This document shows positions 1 through 9,000 of a stretch of 64,000 nt of DNA, in pieces. The notes beneath the pieces are model-generated. The model saw nothing but the letters and a program-made list of their open reading frames with translations. It was not told where the DNA came from and made no database searches. Numbering within the stretch: position 1 is the stretch's first letter; every line of letters begins with the position of its first letter. A program made the position numbers and the translations under genes. Source of the DNA: Pseudomonas fluorescens (GTDB lineage: Bacteria > Pseudomonadota > Gammaproteobacteria > Pseudomonadales > Pseudomonadaceae); assembly GCF_902498185.1 (NCBI RefSeq), contig NZ_CABVIX010000013.1:1-64000 (forward strand), given 5' to 3'.

Positions 1-74
1 TGATCAAGCAGCTCCTTTGGAAGCTTCGGCAGCTCTCGCACCGGTTGGCGCGCAGGTTTCTTTTTGGTTGGCAT
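1..74 (-). CDS. IS256-family transposase, N-terminal fragment
   Basis: An open frame starts at ATG 74 and runs off the left edge. It encodes MPTKKKPARQPVRELPKLPK followed by ELLDQ. This basic and proline-rich beginning matches my memory of Pseudomonas IS256-family (Mutator-like DDE) transposases. Only 24 or so residues are visible, so no catalytic residue can be seen and it is unknown whether the gene is intact. Another ATG in a different frame (78) gives only a short peptide. Confidence 0.5.
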   Translation of the reverse strand, partial: MPTKKKPARQPVRELPKLPKELLD

Positions 75-126
75 ACATGCACCTCTTACTCATGTTATGC
101 CCGAACACAAAATTTCTGACACCCCC
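1..126 (-). mobile_element. End of an IS256-type insertion sequence (cut by window edge)
   Basis: The first 126 bases look like the left end of an insertion sequence: the start of a minus-strand transposase and, about 30-50 bases upstream of its ATG, a terminus reading GGGGGTGTCAGAAATTTTGT near 107-126, the style of IS256-family inverted repeats. The other end lies outside the window, so neither the repeat pair nor a target duplication can be checked. Confidence 0.5.
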
Positions 127-207
127 GGTTTGCGCGCCACTACAAGAAATGGATATCCACGCAAGCGAAGCGCCACCAACAAAACAGATATTCAGGCAAC
201 CAAAGCC

Positions 208-1398
208 TCACCGCTCCCGCATAAAAAAACCAGCAACATACTTACGAAACGTATCCAGGCTCTTGAAATCCGCAAACCGCTTGAAGTTCTCGGTATCCGG
301 CTCCGCCCCCAGAGGCTCATGCGTAAGCGACACCGACAACACCCGATCCTGGTCAGACGTCAGCACCAATTCATCCATTACCTCCCCCCCGATCACCGGC
401 CGGCGCATCAACACCTTGACCCCCTTGCTCGCCATCCAGTCAATCAGCGACACCAGCATCTTCAACGGCTCGCGCTCTTCGTCGCGGTACACCGGAAACA
501 GATGCCCTCGCGACAACACCGGCACGCTCGCGACATGAATCAGCTCATAGAAACCGCTGCCAGCGGTAGTGGGCGAATACAGCGTCAGGGCGAGCAATGG
601 ACCTGGCGTCTTCGCACCTCCCCAGATCAGATGGTGACCCTGAAAATCGAAGCCGTCCTCGCTGCGGGCGTTGAACACCTTGCGGCCCTTGATCTGCTCG
701 ACGCAATCGAGCAACAGGCCGTGCCGGCGATGGCTGCCGAACACCGTGGCCTCGCGCAGGCGGGCCTTGAGCATCATCATGTGCTTCATGTCGAGGCGGG
801 TTTCGAGGTAGTTGCTCGCAGGCACTCGCTCAAGCAACGGGTAACGGCTGGCAACGCTGCGCAGTTCGGCGAATTGCGCGGTCAGGTCTTTCTTGAGGTG
901 GGTGGCGTAGAGGTTCAGGCCACTGGTCTCGATCAGCGTCAGCAGCAACGACAGCAGGCGCTGCTGCTCGCGACGCTCACCGCCATCGCCAATGGCACCG
1001 CCCGTGCGCTGAGCCGCGCGGGGATAGTCGCCGATCAGGCGCAATGGCGTGTCCGGCGGCAACCATGCCGCAGGCGCGGAGTTGTCGTTCTCACGCTCGG
1101 CGGCTTCGCGCTCGTCCTTGGTGAAAGCGCACCCAGGCGCATGTTCGGCGGTTCCAGGGTTGTTCTTCAGGAACAGCGTACCGGTGTGGCCATTGAGGGT
1201 CACATTCAGCACGGGCAAGGCGTCGCTGCGGCAATCGCAGGCCAGCCAGTGGCCGGCGTTGCGTACTTTCATCAGCAACTGGTTGGATTGCAGCAGCGAT
1301 GGGCCAACCAGCGTTCCCCGTGCAAAGCCGCGCAGCAGGTCTTCCTCGGCGGGGGTGAGGGTACGCACCAGGCCTGCAGTCTTTTCGATGATTCGCAT
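208..1398 (-). CDS. Conserved protein of unknown function, possible zinc-binding site
   Basis: Protein of 396 residues starting MRIIEKTAGLVRTL. The ATG at 1398 is preferred over an in-frame ATG at 1425 because GGAG lies about 9 bases upstream. The N-terminal third carries CDC and later HAPGC, a spacing that could bind a metal. No signal peptide or clear membrane segment is seen. I do not recognise the fold; from memory it may belong to the DUF1173 group, which is unverified. Codon use is that of the core genome. It lies alone between an IS end and a VOC gene, so context gives no function. Confidence 0.75.
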   Translation of the reverse strand: MRIIEKTAGLVRTLTPAEEDLLRGFARGTLVGPSLLQSNQLLMKVRNAGHWLACDCRSDALPVLNVTLNGHTGTLFLKNNPGTAEHAPGCAFTKDEREAAERENDNSAPAAWLPPDTPLRLIGDYPRAAQRTGGAIGDGGERREQQRLLSLLLTLIETSGLNLYATHLKKDLTAQFAELRSVASRYPLLERVPASNYLETRLDMKHMMMLKARLREATVFGSHRRHGLLLDCVEQIKGRKVFNARSEDGFDFQGHHLIWGGAKTPGPLLALTLYSPTTAGSGFYELIHVASVPVLSRGHLFPVYRDEEREPLKMLVSLIDWMASKGVKVLMRRPVIGGEVMDELVLTSDQDRVLSVSLTHEPLGAEPDTENFKRFADFKSLDTFRKYVAGFFMRER

Positions 1399-1402
1399 AG
1401 AG

Positions 1403-1483
1403 CAGCTCCAAGCTTCAAGCCGCAAGCTTCACGCAAAGCGGCGGCGCTTTCAACGTGCAGCTTGGGGCTTGAGAACTTGCGGC
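1403..1483. repeat. AAGCTT/CAAGCTGC-type intergenic repeat
   Basis: The spacer holds several direct and inverted copies of AAGCTT, CTTCAAGC and GCAGCTTGGGGCTTG, a low-complexity type seen in P. putida intergenic DNA. It separates two minus-strand genes. No function is inferred. Confidence 0.4.
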
Positions 1484-1951
1484 TCAGGCGCTCGCGAACA
1501 TCTTGGCGGCGCGGGCGCGGATTTCCTCGACACTGAGGTCTTCCTTGTGGGTCGAGATGAACCACAGGTTGCCGAACGGATCCTTAAGCGAACCGCTGCG
1601 GTCGCCGTAGAACTGGTCCTTGACCGGGCTCACCTCGCTGGCACCTGCCCGGATGGCCTGTGCGAAGCGGGTATCGACGTCTTCGACGTACAGATGCAGG
1701 CCCACGGCCACGCCATTGAGCGACTGGCTGGCCGTGAGCCCGCCGGACTCGCCACAGGGTTCAGCGAGCATCAGCGAAGAGTCGCCGATCTTCAGCTCGG
1801 CATGCCCGACCCGGCCATCGGGGCCATCGAGACGGAACATCTCGATCGCGCCAAAAGCCTCCTTGTAGAACTCGATGGCCCGGGCGGCGTCCTTGATGCC
1901 GAGGTAGGGGGTGATGCTGTGCTGGCCTTCGGGGATGGGTTTGGCTGACAT
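1484..1951 (-). CDS. VOC-superfamily protein, PhnB/glyoxalase-like
   Basis: 155-residue protein from ATG 1951 with GGAGG 10 bases upstream; a longer reading from 2005 lacks a ribosome site. It shows the paired beta-alpha-beta-beta-beta layout of vicinal-oxygen-chelate proteins: PYLGIKDAARAIEFYKEAFG at the start, a central GHAEL, and KDPFGNLWFISTHKEDLS at the end, as in PhnB-like proteins. The substrate is unknown; family members include glyoxalases, resistance proteins and enzymes of unknown role. It is a single-gene unit and nothing in the context suggests a pathway. Confidence 0.85.
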   Translation of the reverse strand: MSAKPIPEGQHSITPYLGIKDAARAIEFYKEAFGAIEMFRLDGPDGRVGHAELKIGDSSLMLAEPCGESGGLTASQSLNGVAVGLHLYVEDVDTRFAQAIRAGASEVSPVKDQFYGDRSGSLKDPFGNLWFISTHKEDLSVEEIRARAAKMFASA

Positions 1952-2041
1952 TTCAGATTCCTCCACACAATTGCGACGCAGCAAGGCTTGTACAGATTCA
2001 GCCAATGCGCAAATGCCATTTCCCGATTAAACCCCCGCCCT

Positions 2042-3661
2042 CTAGAAGATGTAGTCAGTGGTCAGGAAACTCGACTGCCGATTGCGAATGATCTCGCTGA
2101 TCAGTTCTTTGTTGGCCTGCTGGAACTTGGTCGCCACCAGGGTCCTGATGGAGAACACCCGTAATGCGTCATGCACCGACAGCGTCCCTTCGGCGCTGTT
2201 CTTGCGGCCGTTGAAGGGGTAGGTGTCGGGCCCGCGCTGGCACTGGGCATTGAGGTTGATCCGCCCGACCTGGTTGGCAAAGGTATCGACCAGCCGGCCG
2301 ACGGTCTGCGGGTCGTTGCCGAAGATGCTCAGTTGCTGACCGAAATCGGAATCCAGCACGTAGTCGATCACTGTCTCAAGGTCGCGGTAGGGCACCACCG
2401 GCACCACCGGGCCGAACTGTTCCTCGGTGTACACGCGCATGTCGGGACTGACCGGATAGAGCACGGCCGGATAGAAGAACGAGCCGCGGCTCTGCCCGCC
2501 GCCTGCGTTGAGCACCCGCGCACCTTTGGCTTGCGCGTCGGCCACCAGCGCATGGAGGTAGTCGACCTTGCCGGGTTCGGGCAACGGGGTCAGCGCCACG
2601 CCCGGCTCCCAAGGCATGCCCGGTACCAGTGCGGCGAGCTTGTGCTGGAACTTGTCGAGGAAGGCATCGACCACGCTTTCGTGGACAAACAGAATTTTCA
2701 GCGCAGTGCAGCGCTGGCCATTGAATGACAGGGCGCCGGTCACCGCTTCGTTCACCGCGTTGTCCAGGTCGACCTCTGGCAGGACGATGCCTGGGTTCTT
2801 GGCATCGAGCCCCAGGGCTGCACGCAGGCGGTGAGGGCGCGGGTGCAGTTTCTTCAGGTCGCTGGCCGCCTTGTTGGTGCCGATGAAGGCGAACACATCG
2901 ATCTTGCCGCTGGCCATCAGCGCACTGACCGTCTCGCGGCCACGACCGTAGATGACGTTGATCACGCCCGGCGGAAAGCTGTCGCGGAAAGCCTCGAGCA
3001 ATGGGCGGATCAGCAGCACGCCGAACTTGGCCGGCTTGAACACCACGGTGTTGCCCATGATCAGGGCCGGGATCAGCGTGGTGAAAGTTTCATTCAACGG
3101 GTAGTTATAAGGTCCCATGCACAGGGCAACCCCCAGCGGTGCCCGGCGGATCTGGCCAAGGGTGTCCTGCTCCAGCTCGAAGCGGCTGGAACGGCGGTCG
3201 AGGTCCTTGAGGGCATTGATGGTGTCGACGATGTAATCGCAGGTGCGGTCGAACTCCTTCTCCGAATCCTTCAGGTTCTTGCCGATCTCCCACATCAGCA
3301 GCTTGACCACTGCCGTGCGCTGCTCGCGCATGCGTGCCAGAAACGCCTCGACATGCCCGATGCGTTCAGCCACGCGCAGGGTCGGCCAGCTACCACGGCC
3401 CTTGTCGTAGGCCTGGACCGCGGCATCCAGGGCGGTCATCGCGGTGTCGGCATCGAGCAGCGGCGCCTTGCCAAGTACCACCTGGCGCTCGTCCGCGCCC
3501 TCCTTGAGCCATACCGGGCTGAGTACCGTAGCCAGCGGCCCGTCCCAGCGCCTGAGCTCACCCCCGACCAGATAATCGCGTTGTTCCAGCGGTTCGTTCA
3601 GCCGCCAGGCCTCGGGGATCTGGTCGGCGGCGGGAAACAGGGCATCGAGCGGACGGTCCAT
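2042..3661 (-). CDS. gapN: NADP-dependent glyceraldehyde-3-phosphate dehydrogenase-like ALDH
   Basis: 539-residue cytoplasmic aldehyde dehydrogenase starting MDRPLDALFPA at ATG 3661 with GAGG upstream. ALDH landmarks: GPYNYP with the oxyanion Asn, VVFKPAK for cofactor binding, SFNGQRCTALK with the catalytic Cys, and EEQFGPV. The family is non-phosphorylating GAPDH (GapN/ALDH11), which oxidises glyceraldehyde-3-phosphate to 3-phosphoglycerate and makes NADPH. Odd point: the usual LELGGK stretch carrying the general-base Glu reads LGLDAKN, so that Glu is replaced by Gly. I believe other pseudomonad homologues share this, but substrate and activity should not be taken as certain. Confidence 0.8.
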   Translation of the reverse strand: MDRPLDALFPAADQIPEAWRLNEPLEQRDYLVGGELRRWDGPLATVLSPVWLKEGADERQVVLGKAPLLDADTAMTALDAAVQAYDKGRGSWPTLRVAERIGHVEAFLARMREQRTAVVKLLMWEIGKNLKDSEKEFDRTCDYIVDTINALKDLDRRSSRFELEQDTLGQIRRAPLGVALCMGPYNYPLNETFTTLIPALIMGNTVVFKPAKFGVLLIRPLLEAFRDSFPPGVINVIYGRGRETVSALMASGKIDVFAFIGTNKAASDLKKLHPRPHRLRAALGLDAKNPGIVLPEVDLDNAVNEAVTGALSFNGQRCTALKILFVHESVVDAFLDKFQHKLAALVPGMPWEPGVALTPLPEPGKVDYLHALVADAQAKGARVLNAGGGQSRGSFFYPAVLYPVSPDMRVYTEEQFGPVVPVVPYRDLETVIDYVLDSDFGQQLSIFGNDPQTVGRLVDTFANQVGRINLNAQCQRGPDTYPFNGRKNSAEGTLSVHDALRVFSIRTLVATKFQQANKELISEIIRNRQSSFLTTDYIF

Positions 3662-3799
3662 GGGTGTGGCACCTCGTGATGTGGATGGGGTGAAACGATT
3701 CAGTCCGAGCATAGACCCTAGCGTGGGAAAATGACCAGTCTGGCTCAATTTTGCTGGAGCAGCGCCGATACACCGGCAATCGATCTCGACGCCGGGCCT

Positions 3800-6034
3800 A
3801 TGACCACCTCGACCCTTTCCCCCATTGATCCGCCGCCCGCCAGCTGCACCTTGCGCGGCAGCCTCACGCGCCTGTTGCCGATCGGTTTTGCGGTGATCGG
3901 TATCGGCCTGTCGGTGGTACTCGGCCGCCTGGACATTCAGCGCCAGGAAAGCGAGCAGGTTGCCAATGTGGCCGCGCGCCTTTCGGGGGTGCGTGCAGGG
4001 CTGGAGGCGCAGCTGCGCGCCGCCTTTGGCGAAGCCGAGGGTATCGCCCAGCTGATCAGCGCCGATGGTGGGATCAGTACCGAGCATTTCCGCGTGATGG
4101 CCCGTGAAGCCGTGTCTTCAGTGCCCTACATGCGGCATATCCTGATGGCGCCGGACGATGTCATCAGCAGCGTGTTTCCCCTGCATGGCAACGAAGGCCT
4201 GCTCGGCGTGGACTTTCGTCGATTGCCCGATCAGTTTCCGATGCTGCAATGGGCGCGCGAGCGGCAAGAAGCCGTATTGGCAGGCCCCGTGCACCTGCTG
4301 CAGGGCGGCAAGGCGCTGATCTACCGGCGGCCGGTGTTCATCAACGGCAAGCGTGGGGTGAAACTCTACTGGGGGAATGTCTCGATCGTCGCCGATATCG
4401 AGCGTTTGCTGCAGGTTGCCGGCCTGCCACCCGTACCTGACTTCGAGGTGGCTCTGCGTGGCAGTGACGGTCAGGGGGCGGGGGGAGCGCTGATTTGGGG
4501 TGATCGGCACCTCTTCGACCAGCCTCGGGTCAGCCTGCCGGTCGAGGTGCCTGGCGGCCAGTGGCAGCTGGCCGCGGCCCCGCGCGGCGGGTGGCCAGCG
4601 CTGAGCCTGTTGCATTCGCCGTTGTTCCTGTTTGCGTTGAGCTGCGCAGGGCTGTTCAGCCTGTTCGTCGCCCAGCTCAACCGCAGCCATCGCCTGGTCA
4701 GGCTACGCAACCGCGAACTTCACCAGTCACAAGTGAAGCTCGAACGATTGGCGCACTATGACTCGATCACCGGCCTGCCCAACCGAGTGCTGTTCCAGCG
4801 CCAGCTCACCCAAGCCATTGCCAAGGGCGAGGGGCTGGCGGTGCTGATGCTTGATATCGATGGTTTCAAACAGGTCAATGACAGCCTCGGCCATGCCATG
4901 GGCGATTTGTTGCTGCAGCAGGCGACCGCGCGCTTCCTGCAGGAACTCGACACCCGAGATCGCCTGTGTCGGCTGGGCGGTGATGAGTTCGTGTTCATGT
5001 TGCAGGGGACCCAGGTGCAAGTACGGGCTCAGATTCGCGATCTGCTGCGCAGCCTGCAGCGGCCCTTCGATCTCGGCGGCAATGCCGGTCTCGTCACCGG
5101 CAGCATCGGTCTGGCCTGGTGTCCTCAGCATGGAACGGACGCCGACAGTCTGGTGCGCCACGCCGACACCGCCATGTACGCGGCCAAGGAGGGTGGCCGC
5201 AATGCCTGGCGCCTTTACCATCCGGACATGACCGCCCGCTTGCAGCAGCGCCTGGAGCTGGAACGCAATCTGCGCCGTGCCCTGCAGCACAACGAGTTCG
5301 AGCTGTGGTACCAGCCCAAGGTCGACCTGTTCAGCGGCCGCCTGGAAGGTGTCGAAGCGCTGCTGCGCTGGCGCGATCCGCTTCACGGCCTCATATCGCC
5401 AGGCGAGTTCATCCCCCTTGCAGAGCGCACAGGGCTGATCATCCCCCTGGGCGAATTGGTGCTGGAAATGGCGTGTAGGCAACTGGCTGCCTGGTGTGCC
5501 AGCGGCGAGCTGCCCGGACCGGTGGCGATCAACGTCGCAGCCCTGCAGATCGAGCGCAGCGACTACGTCTCGAGCCTGGCCGCCGCATTGCAACGCCATG
5601 GCCTGCCGGCAAGCCTGCTGGAAGTGGAGATCACCGAGAGCCTGCTGATGGAAAGCCAGCAGCAGGCCTGTCAGGTGCTCGGGCAACTGCAGGCCTTGGG
5701 CGTAGCCACGGCGGTCGATGACTTCGGTACCGGCTATTCATCGCTGGCCTATCTGCGCTCGCTGCCCATCGATCACCTGAAAATCGACCGCGCCTTCATC
5801 AAGGACCTGCCTGGTGACGACCACGCCGTGGCGATCGCTCGCGCAATCATCGATCTGGGCCATGCTCTGGGCTTTCGCATCACCGCAGAAGGCATAGAGA
5901 CCCAGGCCCAGTATGACTTCCTGCGCGATGCCGGCTGCGACCAGGGCCAGGGCTTTCTCATCGCCCGGCCGATGCCGACAGCAGAGCTGCGGCAGTGGCT
6001 CGCCGACGTTCGGGCCGCAGGTACCCCGGCCTGA
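3800..6034 (+). CDS. Membrane CHASE-GGDEF-EAL cyclic-di-GMP enzyme
   Basis: About 744 residues from ATG 3800; an upstream ATG (3731) would add 23 residues and neither has a strong ribosome site. Order: N-terminal membrane helix (LPIGFAVIGIGLSVVLG), periplasmic CHASE-like sensor, a second helix near residue 265 (FLFALSCAGLFSLFV), GGDEF domain and EAL domain. The cyclase motif RLGGDEF is intact. The phosphodiesterase side keeps EALLRW, DDFGTGYSS, KIDRAF and EGIE, so both activities look possible. It probably senses an external ligand and sets c-di-GMP, which in pseudomonads controls exopolysaccharide; a minus-strand EPS operon lies close by. Monocistronic and convergent with the next gene. Confidence 0.9.
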   Translation: MTTSTLSPIDPPPASCTLRGSLTRLLPIGFAVIGIGLSVVLGRLDIQRQESEQVANVAARLSGVRAGLEAQLRAAFGEAEGIAQLISADGGISTEHFRVMAREAVSSVPYMRHILMAPDDVISSVFPLHGNEGLLGVDFRRLPDQFPMLQWARERQEAVLAGPVHLLQGGKALIYRRPVFINGKRGVKLYWGNVSIVADIERLLQVAGLPPVPDFEVALRGSDGQGAGGALIWGDRHLFDQPRVSLPVEVPGGQWQLAAAPRGGWPALSLLHSPLFLFALSCAGLFSLFVAQLNRSHRLVRLRNRELHQSQVKLERLAHYDSITGLPNRVLFQRQLTQAIAKGEGLAVLMLDIDGFKQVNDSLGHAMGDLLLQQATARFLQELDTRDRLCRLGGDEFVFMLQGTQVQVRAQIRDLLRSLQRPFDLGGNAGLVTGSIGLAWCPQHGTDADSLVRHADTAMYAAKEGGRNAWRLYHPDMTARLQQRLELERNLRRALQHNEFELWYQPKVDLFSGRLEGVEALLRWRDPLHGLISPGEFIPLAERTGLIIPLGELVLEMACRQLAAWCASGELPGPVAINVAALQIERSDYVSSLAAALQRHGLPASLLEVEITESLLMESQQQACQVLGQLQALGVATAVDDFGTGYSSLAYLRSLPIDHLKIDRAFIKDLPGDDHAVAIARAIIDLGHALGFRITAEGIETQAQYDFLRDAGCDQGQGFLIARPMPTAELRQWLADVRAAGTPA

Positions 6035-6058
6035 AAGGAGCGAGATGGCATGCGCCAC

Positions 6059-9000
6059 TCAGAGCGCCAGTTCGAGCAGGCGTTCAGCGGGTTGCGCCAG
6101 CGCCCGGGCGCGAAACCCAGGGTCGGTATCCATCTGCCGCAGGCGCTGCCACAGCTGGTCGTGGGCCTGGTCCAGGTGGTTGAGATAGGCATCGCTTTCG
6201 ATCACCGCACGCAAGTCCCGGCGGTACTGCAAGGGCAGGCGCATCCAGATTTCCCACTGGTCGTCGTCGGCCAGGTCCAGCAGCTCCTCGTAGTCGGTAT
6301 CGGCCACGAGCAGGTCCACGCCCTGGCTTTCATGGTAGGCAGCTATCTGATTGTGCACCCTGGCCGACAGCCACGGGCTTTCCAGGCGCATCGCCTGTCC
6401 GGTTTCGAGGGTGAGGTTCAAGTCGTCCGGCAGACTGACGAACTGGTTATCGGAAAGATCAAGCACGGTCGGAGCGACCATGCGCTCCAGGCCTCGCGGC
6501 AGCTCGGTAAGGCTGCAGTCGCTCAGAAAGACCGAGTGCAGGTGTTGCGCTTGACTCAGGTCAGGGGCTTGCAACAACGGATTTTCCGAAAGATCCAGCA
6601 CGCGCAGGTTCGTGAAACGTTCCAAGGCGTCTTGGGCATTGGCGTCCCAGGTGACGCGGTTGCCTTGCAAGTCCAGCCACACGGCCCGCTCCGGATGCAG
6701 CACGCTGGGCAGGCGGTCGAAGCGGCAATTATGCAGGTGCAGATAGCGCACGCCTGGGAAGCGTTGAATGAACGACGGCGGGAGCAGGTCCAGATGGCGG
6801 TTGTCCCCCAGATTGAGCACCTGCACATGGTCGAATGCGTCCGGTAGCTCCAGTTCCGCCAGATCAGCGGTTTCCAGTCGCAGGTCCCGCAGCGTGAGTG
6901 ACTGTATCTGCGTGCCATCGGCAAGGGCCATGACATTATTGAATCGCAGGGCGTCGATCAGAGGTTGAACGGCGGGCAAGCGGCGGGCGTTACCGTGCGA
7001 CCAGAGCGCCAGATGCTCGCGCAAGCCGCGCAACCGGTCTTCGAGGCGCTGCAGTTCCTGCTCTGGTGCCCTCAGCTGTCTGCGCCAGTTGCGCAGCACC
7101 TGTTCGATCTCGGCGTCTCCAGCCCGTGGGTACAGGCGCCGGTAACGGGAGATGAATGAGCTGCGCAAGTTCGAGACCGGATAATCGGTAGGCGCGCCGC
7201 CGCGTAGCGACAATCCCGGCGCTTGACTGCGCTTACGTCCCCACAAGCGTTTGACCAGACTGCCCCGCGACTCGCCGGCCAGTTGTTGCAACCGCACGCG
7301 CAAGGCGGCGGCATCCTCGTCGGCCAGGGACAAGGCGCGGCGCTCATTGCTTGACAGCGCCCGCAGGATTGCCCGGCACAGGTCGGGATCTTCAGGTGCA
7401 GGTGCTGGCCGGTCGCCCAGATGCGGCTCGTAGCCTCCTGGCGTCTTCAATACCGTACGCAGGCTTTGCGCAGGTCCCATGCCCGCCTTGGCCAGCAGTG
7501 GGCCTTGCGGACTTGCGCCGCGCAGTTCCAGGCGCAATTGCGCAGGCCAGCCGGGTAGGCGCTCGAGGCAGGCCAGGACCAGGCGTTCGCTGTCGCTATT
7601 GGCGAGCGTCGGCAGGTACAGTCCCTCCATGGCACGGGCCATTGGCAGGTCGCCGTGCAGTATCTGCACCTCTGCTTCAAGCGATGGCGGCAAGGAGTGA
7701 TCGGCATCCCAGGCCAGGAGATCGGCCGCTGAGAGACGGTCGATAAATCGGCTCGCCAGAGAGTGACTCAGGCGCGGGTAGCGGGCTCGCAATCGGTTCA
7801 CCGCTGGATCGGCAGCGCTGGCCCCCTCGTAGGCCCGGTTGAACACCTCCTCACGGCGGTAAGCTGGCGCCAAGGCTGCCTCACGGTTGGCGGCCAGGCG
7901 GTCTAGTGTGTCGCGCAGCAGCAGCGGGGCGGGCTGGTTGCTCAGGTGGATATGTTGCAGCCGGGCCTTGTCGATGCCGCTGATCTGCGCGGCGATCTCC
8001 AGCTCGGCATCGTCATGTTCACCCACAATGGTGCCCAGACGCCGCACCAAGGTTGCATAGGTCCAGTCCTGGGGTTGCTCATGCGCACCGCGCCAGGCGC
8101 CCTCGCCATTGTGTTCCAGCGCAGGCTGGTAGGCCTGAGGGTCTTGAGGGTGAACCACACGCCACTGTCCGGTTGCCGTGTCCAGCCGCTGCTCGTACAA
8201 CTCGCCCTCCATACGGATGAAGTACCGCTCCTCGTGCAGGTACCGGCCCGCTGCGTCCGGCGCAAGGTCCGCGGGTAGCTGTCGGGTACTGCGGTAAGGC
8301 GCCAGATCCGCACGCCACAGCCGACGGCTTGCATTTTCAAGGCGCACGGGATCGAGCGATTCCATCAACGGACTGCTCAATAGCGTGGGCAGCGCCTTGC
8401 CGGCCAGGTACAAGCCGCCGATCAGCGCCAGGTTCAGACCGACTGCCTCACAGTGACGCAGCGCCAGTTCACGGTCGCCGATGCTCCAGGCCTGGTAGCC
8501 CTCGTAGACCTCGTCCATCAGTTGATAGGCCGTTACGGCCAGCAGCAGGGCGCCGACGGCGGGGATGAAGAAGCCCGCGAGGGTCAGGACGTCCATGCCC
8601 AGATGTTCCCAGTGAGCCTGCCGACGCGTGCGGGCCTGCTCGTCGGCTTCGGCGGTGGGCACGGCCAGGATGCGGGCTTCGCCCTTGAGCCGCGCCAGAT
8701 AATCGTCCTGAAGAACGTCGAACACGCCGGGCTCGATGCTCACACGCTGCAAGTGCAGGTCGCCGCCGAGGTTCTGTTGCAGTACCCGGTTGAACTCGGT
8801 GCGCCGGTCCAAGGGCACAAACGCCGTGAATGATGTTCGCCAGGCCTCGTCCAGCAGGTCGCGAGCCAAGGTCTCGGTCAGGGCCGCGAGGTTGGCAAAC
8901 TGGCGCAGCGCGCTGGCCTGGTCCGGCAGGTACAGCAGCAGCCCGGCGTGCCCGGCATCGATGATGAGCACGTCATGCAGGCGGATGTCGAACAGACTCA

